Positions 26,532-34,768 of a stretch of 64,000 nt of DNA are shown piece after piece (position 1 is the first letter of the stretch; each line of letters begins with the position of its first letter). Made by a program: the position numbers and the translations under genes. The notes beneath the pieces were generated by a model. That model did not search any database. It saw only the letters and a list, made by a program, of their open reading frames with translations, and was not told where the DNA came from. This DNA comes from CAYSFW01 sp050329935 (lineage in GTDB: Bacteria; Pseudomonadota; Gammaproteobacteria; UWMA-0217). Location: positions 1 to 64,000 of the forward strand of contig JBHJOI010000065.1 of NCBI GenBank assembly GCA_050329935.1, written 5' to 3'.

Positions 26532-27707
26532 TCACAGAGTCTCCACGTTCCATTCAGCATTTCGTTGTACCAGCTGGAAGTCGCAACCGAGCGCGCGAGC
26601 ATCCGCTTGTTGCCCCGCAAGGGCTCGAAGGACAATCTCACCGTTGACGCGCAGTGCACGCACCATCGCCGGGTCGGCATTCGCGGGCGCGAAAATCCGG
26701 CGCGGCGTGGTCACGAACGCATCGGGCGCCAGCCGTAGCAAAGTACCCAGATCGGCACTGAAACCCACCGCCGCGCGGTCGCGCCCGAAATCCTTTCCCA
26801 GCCCATCGTAACGCCCACCGCGCGCGATCTCCTGCCCCTGCCCGGGGACGTAAAGCGCGAACACGACTCCGTTCTCGTAGTCGTAGCCGCGCAATTCAGC
26901 CAGATCGATATTGATCTCGATGGCGGGAAAGGCCTCGCGCACCAGTGTCGCCAAGGTGTCCAGCGTATCAAGTGCAGCGACGACCTCAGTGCCGATACCG
27001 TGCAACACCTTCCGCGCCTCCGCGAATACCGCGGCACCGCCATGGAGATGGGCCAATGCGCCGAGCGCATGCCGAGACTCCGCCGAGAGATCCAATCCGT
27101 CCAGCAAGCTTGCGATTTCGGGCTCGGCCTTGCGCTGCAACATGTCGAACAAGCGCTCTTCGGTCTCCCCGTCCAGAGCTGCGCGCGCCGTCAACGCACG
27201 AAAGATTCCGATATGTCCGAGATCGAGGTGTAACGGCCCGATTGCGAACCGTGCGCAGGTCTCCAGCATCAGGTGCAGGATTTCAGCTTCGCTGTCGAGC
27301 CCACCGTGCCCGTAAAGCTCGGCCCCGACTTGGAGTGGGCAGCGAGAGCCGCCAAATCCATCGCTGCGCGATTTAAGCACCGTATCGATGTAACACAGCC
27401 GCGTCGGTGCGTCGCGCCGGAGTCGGTGCGCGTCGATCCTTGCTACCTGGGGGGTCATATCGGCGCGTACGCCCATGAGACGCCCTGAGAGCTGGTCGGT
27501 GAGCTTGAAGGTCTGCAAGTCCAGATCAGGCCCCGTTCCGGTTAACAGGGACTCCAGATACTCAATCAACGGCGGCACCACCAACTCGTAACCCCAGCTG
27601 CGATAAAGGTCGAGCAGACAGCGGCGCGCGCCTTCTAGTCGCGATGCCTCTTCCGGTAGGATTTCCTCGATGCCCTCGGGCAACAGCCAACGGTCGTTCG
27701 AACTCAT
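26532..27707 (-). CDS. hisZ: ATP phosphoribosyltransferase regulatory subunit
   Basis: A catalytically inactive paralogue of histidyl-tRNA synthetase that activates short-form HisG and gives feedback control by histidine. It is 391 residues long and begins LPEGIEEILPEEA. Motif 2-like MGVRADMTPQVARI and a class II synthetase core are visible, while the anticodon-binding domain is missing. It pairs with hisG at 16863. It lies between the DUF2065 gene (183 bases upstream) and purA (two bases downstream), the usual position in gammaproteobacteria with this system. Confidence 0.95.
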   Translation of the reverse strand: MSSNDRWLLPEGIEEILPEEASRLEGARRCLLDLYRSWGYELVVPPLIEYLESLLTGTGPDLDLQTFKLTDQLSGRLMGVRADMTPQVARIDAHRLRRDAPTRLCYIDTVLKSRSDGFGGSRCPLQVGAELYGHGGLDSEAEILHLMLETCARFAIGPLHLDLGHIGIFRALTARAALDGETEERLFDMLQRKAEPEIASLLDGLDLSAESRHALGALAHLHGGAAVFAEARKVLHGIGTEVVAALDTLDTLATLVREAFPAIEINIDLAELRGYDYENGVVFALYVPGQGQEIARGGRYDGLGKDFGRDRAAVGFSADLGTLLRLAPDAFVTTPRRIFAPANADPAMVRALRVNGEIVLRALAGQQADARALGCDFQLVQRNAEWNVETL

Positions 27708-27890
27708 GCGATGCGGTGTCGATTGGATGCAGCGTGATCAGCGATTGCTTGGCTTGAAAGTCAACGCCGTCGCGGAGTTTACAGGGCCGGCAAGGAAAAT
27801 CCGAGTCGTTTTTGTGCTGTTCGCTCAATCTGAGCGCGACGCCTTCGAGGCACGCCGACCACGATCAACGCACAAGGCTGACGGAGCGCC

Positions 27891-28082
27891 TCAGCCTCGC
27901 ACCCAGTAAAGGAGAACCAGGCCGACCAACATGCTGAACAAGCCAATCGCTCTCAAGGTCCGCTCGGGTGCATCCAGCGCTTGCTGCAAGGCACGCTTGT
28001 ACCGGTCCGGCGCGATGAACGGCATCAAGCCCTCAAAAACCAGCAGCAGGGCAATCGCCGCGCCAAGGTCGGTCCAACTCAT
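27891..28082 (-). CDS. DUF2065 small membrane protein (YjeT-like)
   Basis: A 63-residue protein with two hydrophobic segments, residues 5-24 (DLGAAIALLLVFEGLMPFI) and 43-60 (LRAIGLFSMLVGLVLLYW), joined by a basic loop. This is the YjeT/DUF2065 pattern. Its place right after hflC matches other gammaproteobacteria. Function unknown; an association with the HflKC-FtsH complex is suggested only by gene order. Confidence 0.88.
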   Translation of the reverse strand: MSWTDLGAAIALLLVFEGLMPFIAPDRYKRALQQALDAPERTLRAIGLFSMLVGLVLLYWVRG

Positions 28083-28105
28083 TGGCGCAGCTCCGCGAGC
28101 CCTGG

Positions 28106-28966
28106 TTACCGGACGCCCGGTTGATTGAAGTAATTAAAGAACTCCGAATCGGGCTGTAGCACCATTACGTCCGACTTGTCGCGAAACGCGGTTCGATAGG
28201 CCTCGAGCGAGCGATAGAAGTCATAGAATTCGGGACTCGCGCCATAGGCGCCGGCGTAAATTTCCGCCGCCCGAGCCTCACCAGCACCGCGCAGCTCCTG
28301 CGCTTGGCGATAGGCATCGGCGACGATGACGGAACGTTGCTTATCGGCCGCGGCCCGCAGCCGTTCAGCAGCCTCCTGCCCTTGCGCGCGCAATTCTTTC
28401 GCGATTCTGGCGCGCTCGGCACGCATGCGCTCGTAAACCGATCCGCTGACCTCGTCCGGCAGGTCGATCCGACTGATGCGCACATCGACCACATCAATAC
28501 CAAGGTCGCGCGCGATCGCGGTTGAATTCGCCATGATCGAGCGCATGATCTCACTGCGCTCGCCAGATACGGCCTCTTGTATGGTGCGAACCGCGAATTC
28601 GTTACGCAGGCCGTCCTTGATGATCTGCGCCAACCGATTCTGCGCGTTGCGCTCGTTGCCACGCGTCGAACGATAGTATTGTCCCACTTCGTCGATACGC
28701 CATTTGACATAGAAACTGACCGACACGTTTTTCTTTTCGCTGGTCAGAAACCGCTCTGGCTGCGAATCGAGCGTCAGAATTCGCCCATCGAACTTACTGA
28801 CGCTGTTCAGAAACGGCACCTTGAAATGCAGACCCGGCGTTACATTGTCGTTCTTGATCTCCCCGAGGAAGAAGAGTAGCGCCTTCTCGCGCTCATCGAC
28901 GGTGTAAGCAGCCATCGACAACAGCACACCGATCGCGACGACGATCCCAATGATTATCCTAGACAT
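28106..28966 (-). CDS. hflC: HflC, SPFH/prohibitin-like regulator of FtsH
   Basis: Partner of HflK in a large membrane cage that surrounds the FtsH protease. It has one N-terminal membrane segment (residues 3-20), an SPFH domain to about 190, and a long coiled coil rich in Ala/Arg/Glu (ERMRAERARIAKELRAQGQ). It is 286 residues long. The start ATG overlaps the hflK stop codon by one base (TAATG). Confidence 0.95.
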   Translation of the reverse strand: MSRIIIGIVVAIGVLLSMAAYTVDEREKALLFFLGEIKNDNVTPGLHFKVPFLNSVSKFDGRILTLDSQPERFLTSEKKNVSVSFYVKWRIDEVGQYYRSTRGNERNAQNRLAQIIKDGLRNEFAVRTIQEAVSGERSEIMRSIMANSTAIARDLGIDVVDVRISRIDLPDEVSGSVYERMRAERARIAKELRAQGQEAAERLRAAADKQRSVIVADAYRQAQELRGAGEARAAEIYAGAYGASPEFYDFYRSLEAYRTAFRDKSDVMVLQPDSEFFNYFNQPGVR

Positions 28967-30126
28967 TACCGCACCTCCCGCGTACCGCGCTCGGAACTGC
29001 GACCCGCCGCCGAACTGCGTTCACCCGCCGTCGCCGGAGCGTTCGACATGCCGCTCATCTGCGAGCGGGTCGACATCTGATCCGGACTCAGGACCTGACC
29101 TTGTTGAATCATCTTATCCAGCGGTAGATACATCAGGCTATTGCCCTGTTTGGTATCAACCACAACCTTGCTCGTCGAGGCCAGCACGGACTCGACGGTT
29201 TCGAGATATAGACGTCTGCGCGTCACCTCGGGTGCCTTATTATACTCGGCATTCAGTTGACTGAACCGCGACGCGTCACCCGTTGCCCGCGACACCACTT
29301 GCTCCTTGAACGCGGTCGCCTCCTCGACCATCCGCGCCGCCTCGCCTCGCGCGAGCGGCACGATGCCGTTGGCGTAGGCCTCGGCTTCGTTGACGAAACG
29401 CACATTGTCCTCCCGGGCCTTGATCGCGTCGTTGAACGCCTCTTGCACCGCCTCAGGTGGCTGTGATTGTTGCAAATTGACCGTCGTCACCTCGAGTCCC
29501 GAACGATAGCCATCGAGCATCGCCTGGGTGAGATCGCGCGACATGGCGGCAATCTGTGCGCGTCCCTCGTTCAGGACGTAATCCATGTTGCTTTTACCGA
29601 CCGCCTCGCGTAACGCGCTCTCGACCGCATCCTGCAAGGTCGCGTCGGGGAACCGCACCTGGAATACGTACTCCATCGGATCCTTGACTCGGTACTGCAC
29701 CGCAAGCTCGATGTCGACGATGTTCTCATCCTGGGTCAGCATGCTGGCGCGGTGCTGGAACGAACGCACTTGGTCGATATCGATCTTTTCCACGGTCTCT
29801 ATTGGATATGGCAGATGCCAATGCGGCCCAGGACGGGTAACGGTCGTCGCCGCACCGAAACGGAGCTCAACGCCGCGCTCGCCCTCGCCCACGATATAGA
29901 ATCCAGATGCTAGCCAGATCAGTGCGCCAACCGCGACCAGCGCAATAATGCTGGAACGGCTCGCGCCTCCGCCGCCTTTCATACCCTTGAGGCCACCGAA
30001 CTTGATGCCGAGTTTTTTCAGCAGCTCGTCCAGATCGGGCGGACCGTCCTTGCGCCCACCGCCACCGCCACCGCCACCGCCACCCCAAGGATCCTTCTGA
30101 TCATCGCCTGGTTGATTCCAAGGCAT
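28966..30126 (-). CDS. hflK: HflK, SPFH/prohibitin-like regulator of FtsH
   Basis: Second subunit of the HflKC complex, 386 residues. A Gly-rich N-terminus with nine consecutive glycines (residues 16-24) is encoded by a 6-base microsatellite (GCCACC repeats, about 30058-30084). One membrane segment lies near residues 62-78, followed by the SPFH domain and a helical tail. The C-terminus is a Ser/Arg/Gly-rich unstructured tail. hflC follows with a TAATG overlap; hflX is 126 bases upstream. Confidence 0.95.
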   Translation of the reverse strand: MPWNQPGDDQKDPWGGGGGGGGGGRKDGPPDLDELLKKLGIKFGGLKGMKGGGGASRSSIIALVAVGALIWLASGFYIVGEGERGVELRFGAATTVTRPGPHWHLPYPIETVEKIDIDQVRSFQHRASMLTQDENIVDIELAVQYRVKDPMEYVFQVRFPDATLQDAVESALREAVGKSNMDYVLNEGRAQIAAMSRDLTQAMLDGYRSGLEVTTVNLQQSQPPEAVQEAFNDAIKAREDNVRFVNEAEAYANGIVPLARGEAARMVEEATAFKEQVVSRATGDASRFSQLNAEYNKAPEVTRRRLYLETVESVLASTSKVVVDTKQGNSLMYLPLDKMIQQGQVLSPDQMSTRSQMSGMSNAPATAGERSSAAGRSSERGTREVR

Positions 30127-30252
30127 CTGCTTCTCCGGTTGTTGCGTTCAGGCCCGCTACCGGGCACGTCGATCGCGCATTGTAGGTAGTCGCGCGGAGC
30201 GTAGCAAACAAACCCGACGCGACATTACGGTTTTGACCTCGCCCGCCTTCGC

Positions 30253-31563
30253 TTAAACCGAGGCGGCCCGATCGGGGCGAAACGACGCCCCTAAATCGGC
30301 GTAGCGACTCGCAAGTTGATTGAATGATTTCCGACTGAGAACGATATCGAGCCGCCAGCGCCCATCCTCGGTTGCCTGCTCCGCTCGGATGAATCCGCCC
30401 CCGAACAGCTCCGCGCGCAGCCGTCCAGCCGACATCGGCAAATCGAGCGTACCCCGTACGAGATCCTCCTCGAAGTGCGCCGCGATCGTTGTTTTAAGAA
30501 GATCCAAACCGGCGCCCGTGCGCGCGGAGACCCAAACCTGCGCCGCCGTTCCGTCATGCCCGAGTTGCACCCTCGGGAGCAGTTCAGTTAGGTCGATCTT
30601 ATTAAAAACCATCAACTGTTGGCATGCTCCGGCGCCGATCTCCTGCAAGACCTCGTTGACGCGATCGATGTACGCATCCTTGCCTGGATCATTTGCGTCA
30701 ACGATATGCAACAGCAGATCTGCCTCCTCGGTTTCCTGCAACGTCGCGCGGAAGGCAGCCACGAGGTCATGCGGCAGATTGCGGATAAATCCAACGGTGT
30801 CCGCGAGCACCACCGCCTGGCGGTCGGAAACCTCGACCCGGCGCAGGGTTGGATCCAGGGTCGCGAACAACTGGTCGGCCGCGTAGACCTGAGCGCCACT
30901 CAAGGCGTTGAACAAGGTTGATTTGCCGGCATTGGTGTAACCCACCAATGCGACGGTCGGAATCTCCGCCTTCTTGCGCGATTGACGCCCCTGATTGCGT
31001 TGTTGACTCACTTTCGCCAACCGCCGCTCGATCATCCGAATACGCTCGGCCAACAGTCGCCGATCGGTTTCCAGCTGCTTTTCGCCAGGGCCGCGCAGTC
31101 CGATGCCACCCTTCTGCCGCTCCAAGTGAGTCCAGCCACGCACGAGGCGGGTCGCCAGGTGACGCAGCTGCGCGAGCTCGACCTGAAGCTTGCCTTCGTG
31201 CGAGCGCGCCCGTTGCGCGAAGATATCGAGAATGAGGCCGGTGCGATCAATTACGCGACACTGAAACACCCGCTCCAGGTTACGCTCCTGGCTAGGCGTC
31301 AGCGCATGATCGAAAATGACGATATCGGCGCGATGGAGTGCGACCAACGCCGCGACTTCATCCGACTTGCCCGAACCGACGAACAGACGCGAGTCGGGCG
31401 CCGTGCGCGCACCCGTTACGAACGCGACCGCGAGGGCACCCGCTGACACCACAAGCTCATGAAATTCTTCCTGATCGCGCTCGCGGTCATGGCCGGAAGA
31501 GTTTGACTTGAGATCCAGGCGGACGAGAACCGCGCGCTCGCCCCCCGCGTGCCGATCAAACAC
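30253..31563 (-). CDS. hflX: HflX GTPase, ribosome-splitting factor
   Basis: GTPase that splits stalled 70S ribosomes under stress. It is 436 residues long: an N-terminal nucleotide-binding HflX domain, a helical linker (ERIRMIERRLAKVSQQR), then the G domain with GYTNAGKSTLFN, DTVGFIRNLPHDLV and NKIDL. The start is a GTG at 31563, 32 bases after the hfq stop. The gene belongs to the hfq-hflX-hflKC operon. Confidence 0.95.
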   Translation of the reverse strand: MFDRHAGGERAVLVRLDLKSNSSGHDRERDQEEFHELVVSAGALAVAFVTGARTAPDSRLFVGSGKSDEVAALVALHRADIVIFDHALTPSQERNLERVFQCRVIDRTGLILDIFAQRARSHEGKLQVELAQLRHLATRLVRGWTHLERQKGGIGLRGPGEKQLETDRRLLAERIRMIERRLAKVSQQRNQGRQSRKKAEIPTVALVGYTNAGKSTLFNALSGAQVYAADQLFATLDPTLRRVEVSDRQAVVLADTVGFIRNLPHDLVAAFRATLQETEEADLLLHIVDANDPGKDAYIDRVNEVLQEIGAGACQQLMVFNKIDLTELLPRVQLGHDGTAAQVWVSARTGAGLDLLKTTIAAHFEEDLVRGTLDLPMSAGRLRAELFGGGFIRAEQATEDGRWRLDIVLSRKSFNQLASRYADLGASFRPDRAASV

Positions 31564-31595
31564 TCGCTGGGGTCAACTCCCGCGAGCCGAGCTGA

Positions 31596-31835
31596 TTATT
31601 CCTGCTCGCCATCCTCGGGCATCGGGAGCTTGACGGCCCGAGAAGGAACGATCGTCGAGATTGCGTGCTTGTAAACCATCTGGTTGACGGTGTTACGCAG
31701 AAGAACCACGAATTGATCGAACGAGTCGATCTGTCCGGTCAGCTTGATGCCGTTGACCAGATAAATTGCCACAGGCACCTTTTCCTTACGCAATGCATTC
31801 AGAAAGGGTTCTTGTAACGTTTGCCCTTTAGCCAT
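31596..31835 (-). CDS. hfq: RNA chaperone Hfq
   Basis: Hexameric Sm-like protein that pairs small RNAs with mRNAs. It is 79 residues from the classical start MAKGQTLQEPFLNALRKEK. Sm1 (VAIYLVNGIKLTGQIDSFDQFVVLL) and Sm2 (YKHAISTIVPSR) motifs are intact. AAAGGTGG precedes the ATG at 31835; a GTG nine bases upstream is in frame but out of line with the family. The C-terminal tail is short and acidic (MPEDGEQE). Confidence 0.97.
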   Translation of the reverse strand: MAKGQTLQEPFLNALRKEKVPVAIYLVNGIKLTGQIDSFDQFVVLLRNTVNQMVYKHAISTIVPSRAVKLPMPEDGEQE

Positions 31836-31871
31836 CGATGCCACCTTTATATTCCACTAGTCTTTATAGTT

Positions 31872-31891
31872 TTCAACGTTGAAGGATTATA
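31872..31891 (-). promoter_or_regulatory. Probable hfq promoter with palindromic start region
   Basis: On the minus strand a perfect -10 hexamer TATAAT (31891-31886) lies about 50 bases before hfq, in the gap after miaA. It is followed by a perfect 12-base palindrome TTCAACGTTGAA (31872-31883) where transcription would begin. No good -35 is visible. The arrangement suggests hfq has its own promoter besides read-through from miaA. Confidence 0.45.
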
Positions 31892-31902
31892 CACAAAGAT
31901 TC

Positions 31903-32853
31903 TCAATCTAGAACTTTAAATCGTTGTTTCATGAACTTGACTTTATCATGGAAGCTGAGCCCTTCGGGGTCAAGAAAAACCGCTGATTGCTCCTGCCGAA
32001 GCCACGTCATCTGGCGCTTGGCGAGCTGCCGAGTGGCTGCGATGCCTTGCTCGACCATTTCCGCATAAGTGATTTCACCTAACAAATAACGCCATATCTG
32101 GCGATATCCGACGGACTTTACGGCCGGCAAGTGCGCGTCGAGATCTCCGCGCGCCTGCAGCCGCTCGACCTCCGCAATCAACCCTGAAGCCAACATCGCC
32201 TCGAAACGGTGGGCGATGCGCCGGTGTAGCGCCGCGCGATCCGCCGGGAACAGCGCGACACCCAGGACCTCGGCACGCGACGCTAGCGCCTCGCCGCGAG
32301 CGCGCTGCAAACTCGAAAGCGACTGCCCCGTCAGCGCATGGACTTCAAGCGCACGCAATACACGCTGTGGATCGTTGGGATGAATCCTCGCCGCCGCGAC
32401 CGGATCCACCGCGTGCAGCCGCCGATGCAACTCACCAAGCCCGTCGTGCGCCAAGATCTCGCTGAGCTGCCGCCGAACCTCGGCGTCCGCCCCGGGCAAT
32501 GCGGACAGGCCATGCAGCAACGCCCGAAAATACAACAGAGTACCGCCGACCAGCAGCGGAATACGGCCGGCGGCGTGGATCGCCTCGATATGCCGCAGCG
32601 CATCATCGCGAAATCGCGCCGCGGAATAGGTCTCACAGGGATCACAGATGTCGATCAGGCGATGCGGCGCGCGCCGCAGCGTCGCGGGGTCCGGTTTGGC
32701 GGTTCCGATATCCAGTCCACGATAGACCATCGACGAGTCCACGCTGATGATCTCGCACGGCAAGGTTTGCGCCAGTTCGACCGCGAGATCGGTTTTCCCG
32801 GTCGCGGTCGGCCCCATCAACACCCAGACCGGTGGTCGCTGGACGCCGTTCAT
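31903..32853 (-). CDS. miaA: tRNA dimethylallyltransferase
   Basis: Adds the isopentenyl group to A37 of tRNAs that read codons starting with U. It is 316 residues long. The P-loop GPTATGKTDLA is near residues 14-24, and DSSMVYRGLDIGTAKP and the C-terminal RQLAKRQMTWLR are family hallmarks. The ATG at 32853 overlaps the mutL stop codon (ATGA), which sets the start; the frame extends 24 codons further upstream inside mutL. Confidence 0.96.
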   Translation of the reverse strand: MNGVQRPPVWVLMGPTATGKTDLAVELAQTLPCEIISVDSSMVYRGLDIGTAKPDPATLRRAPHRLIDICDPCETYSAARFRDDALRHIEAIHAAGRIPLLVGGTLLYFRALLHGLSALPGADAEVRRQLSEILAHDGLGELHRRLHAVDPVAAARIHPNDPQRVLRALEVHALTGQSLSSLQRARGEALASRAEVLGVALFPADRAALHRRIAHRFEAMLASGLIAEVERLQARGDLDAHLPAVKSVGYRQIWRYLLGEITYAEMVEQGIAATRQLAKRQMTWLRQEQSAVFLDPEGLSFHDKVKFMKQRFKVLD

Positions 32854-34643
32854 TGCCCGCGCTGAAACAACCGATCCAACTCGACCAGCGAGAACTGCAT
32901 CCAGGTCGGGCGACCATGATTGCATTGGCTACTGCGCTCGGTTTGCTCCATGTCGCGCAGCAACGCGTTCATTTCGGGCACCGTCAGTTGGCGGTTGGCT
33001 CGCACCGAGCCGTGACAAGCCATCGTGGACAATACCGCGAACAACGACTCCTCGACTCGCGAACTACTGCCGCGAGCCAGCAAATCCGCGAGCACGTCGC
33101 GCACCAACTGCGCCACATCGGCCCCTTGCAGCAAGGCCGGAATCGCGCGCACGACCACCCGCTCCGCGCCGCTGCGGTCAAGCTGGAGCCCCAGCCGCCC
33201 CAATAACGCTTGCTCGCGCTCGACCAGGTCCGCTTCCCGCGCACTCACGCGCAGACTCTCTGGAACCAAGAGCGGTTGCAACCGCTGACTCGCATCATCG
33301 TAACGACCCTTGAGCCGTTCGTAGGTGATTCGTTCGTGAGCTGCGTGCATATCCACCAGAACCAGACCTTGAGCGTTCTGCGCCAGAATGTAGATCCCAT
33401 GCAGCTGCGCCAAGGCGTAGCCCAGCGGCGGCGACGCGGTCGCTACAGATTCGAGCGAACGAGGCGCACCCATCGGTTCCGCGAGCGCCGCATAGACGGC
33501 CATTTGCTCCCGCACGCTACCGGAAGTCGTTCGCCCGTTGCTCGGATATGCCCCCCAATCGACTTCAGGCAATGCCGCCACGAGTTGGCGCGGCGGCACC
33601 TCGAACACGCTGACCGTGGGCGGCGTGTTCCGGTCATCCTGTCCCGGCCTGATCGCCGCGATCGCCCGCCCCAGACTGCGAAAGACGAAGTCATGCACCA
33701 ACTGCGATTCGCGAAACCGCACTTCGTGCTTGGCTGGATGCGCGTTGACATCAACCAGGGTTGGATCGAGCTCCAGGTACAACACGTAGGCCGGATGGCG
33801 CCCGTGATACAGCACGTCCTGATACCCGAGACGCGCGGCGTGATTCAACAACTTGTCGCGCACTACCCGCCCGTTGACATACCAGTATTGCAGGTCCGGC
33901 TGGCTCCGCGAAAACGTCGGCAAGCCGATCCAACCCCATAACCGCAAGCCCGCGCCGCACTCATCGATGGCAACCGACTCCGCGAGGAAGGCCTCGCCAC
34001 AGATCCGCGCCACGCGCGACGCCCGGGTCACCGCGTCGGGCGCCGCTGGCAACCGCAAGCTTTGCCGCTGGTTATGCTGCAACTCGAAAGCGACGTCGAA
34101 TCGCGACAACGCGAGCCGCTGTACGACCTGTTCCAAGTGCGTGAATTCCGTCTTTTCGGTACGCAGGAACTTGCGCCGCGCTGGCACGTTGTAAAACAGA
34201 TCGCAAACGTCGATCGTTGTGCCAACCGGGTGCGGATGCGGCCGCCCAGCCAACGCCGCACCCCCTCCGCCTTCAACCCGCCAGCCGGAACCCGCCCCTT
34301 CGATCGCCGAGGTCAGCGTGAACCGCGATACCGACGCAATGCTCGGCAACGCCTCGCCCCGAAAACCCATGGTCGCAACCCGCTCGAGATCCTCCATCGA
34401 CACGATTTTGCTGGTCGCGTGCCGCGCCAACGCCAACGGGATTTCATCCTGCGGAATACCGCAACCATCGTCACGAATTCGGATGCGGCGAACGCCACCT
34501 TGTTCGAGATCGATCCAAATCGCGGTCGCACCGGCGTCCAGGCTGTTTTCGACCAATTCCTTGACCACCGAAGCGGGACGCTCGACTACCTCGCCGGCGG
34601 CGATTTGATTGACGAGCTGAGGTGGAAGTTCGCGAATCGGCAT
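32850..34643 (-). CDS. mutL: DNA mismatch repair protein MutL
   Basis: GHKL ATPase that links mismatch recognition to strand removal. It is 597 residues long. ATP-binding motifs are ELVENSLDAGAT (near 30), DDGCGI and GFRGEALPSIASV. The C-terminal domain keeps a DMHAAHERITYE segment, a Gln-to-Met variant of the DQHA(X)2E(X)4E endonuclease motif, plus MACHGSVRA and CNHGRP. It may therefore have nicking activity, as in bacteria without MutH. It is coupled to miaA by a 4-base overlap and separated from the amidase gene by a terminator. Confidence 0.96.
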   Translation of the reverse strand: MPIRELPPQLVNQIAAGEVVERPASVVKELVENSLDAGATAIWIDLEQGGVRRIRIRDDGCGIPQDEIPLALARHATSKIVSMEDLERVATMGFRGEALPSIASVSRFTLTSAIEGAGSGWRVEGGGGAALAGRPHPHPVGTTIDVCDLFYNVPARRKFLRTEKTEFTHLEQVVQRLALSRFDVAFELQHNQRQSLRLPAAPDAVTRASRVARICGEAFLAESVAIDECGAGLRLWGWIGLPTFSRSQPDLQYWYVNGRVVRDKLLNHAARLGYQDVLYHGRHPAYVLYLELDPTLVDVNAHPAKHEVRFRESQLVHDFVFRSLGRAIAAIRPGQDDRNTPPTVSVFEVPPRQLVAALPEVDWGAYPSNGRTTSGSVREQMAVYAALAEPMGAPRSLESVATASPPLGYALAQLHGIYILAQNAQGLVLVDMHAAHERITYERLKGRYDDASQRLQPLLVPESLRVSAREADLVEREQALLGRLGLQLDRSGAERVVVRAIPALLQGADVAQLVRDVLADLLARGSSSRVEESLFAVLSTMACHGSVRANRQLTVPEMNALLRDMEQTERSSQCNHGRPTWMQFSLVELDRLFQRGQ

Positions 34644-34719
34644 GGCTGGGTCAAAAGCGTAGCATAGCCGCGCACCGGTCGCTCGCGCGCCAGAGTGGCT
34701 GGCGTCCCGAACCCGGAAT

Positions 34720-34747
34720 AAAAAAGGATCTAGCTCCTGCCAGATCC
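34720..34747 (-). terminator. Rho-independent terminator between the amidase gene and mutL
   Basis: On the minus strand GGATCT and AGATCC form a 6-bp stem around a 10-base loop, followed at once by TTTTTTATT. It lies 22 bases after the amidase stop codon, so mutL must also be read from its own promoter or by read-through. Confidence 0.7.
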
Positions 34748-34768
34748 AGTGGGGGAGGGTAAGCTAAA

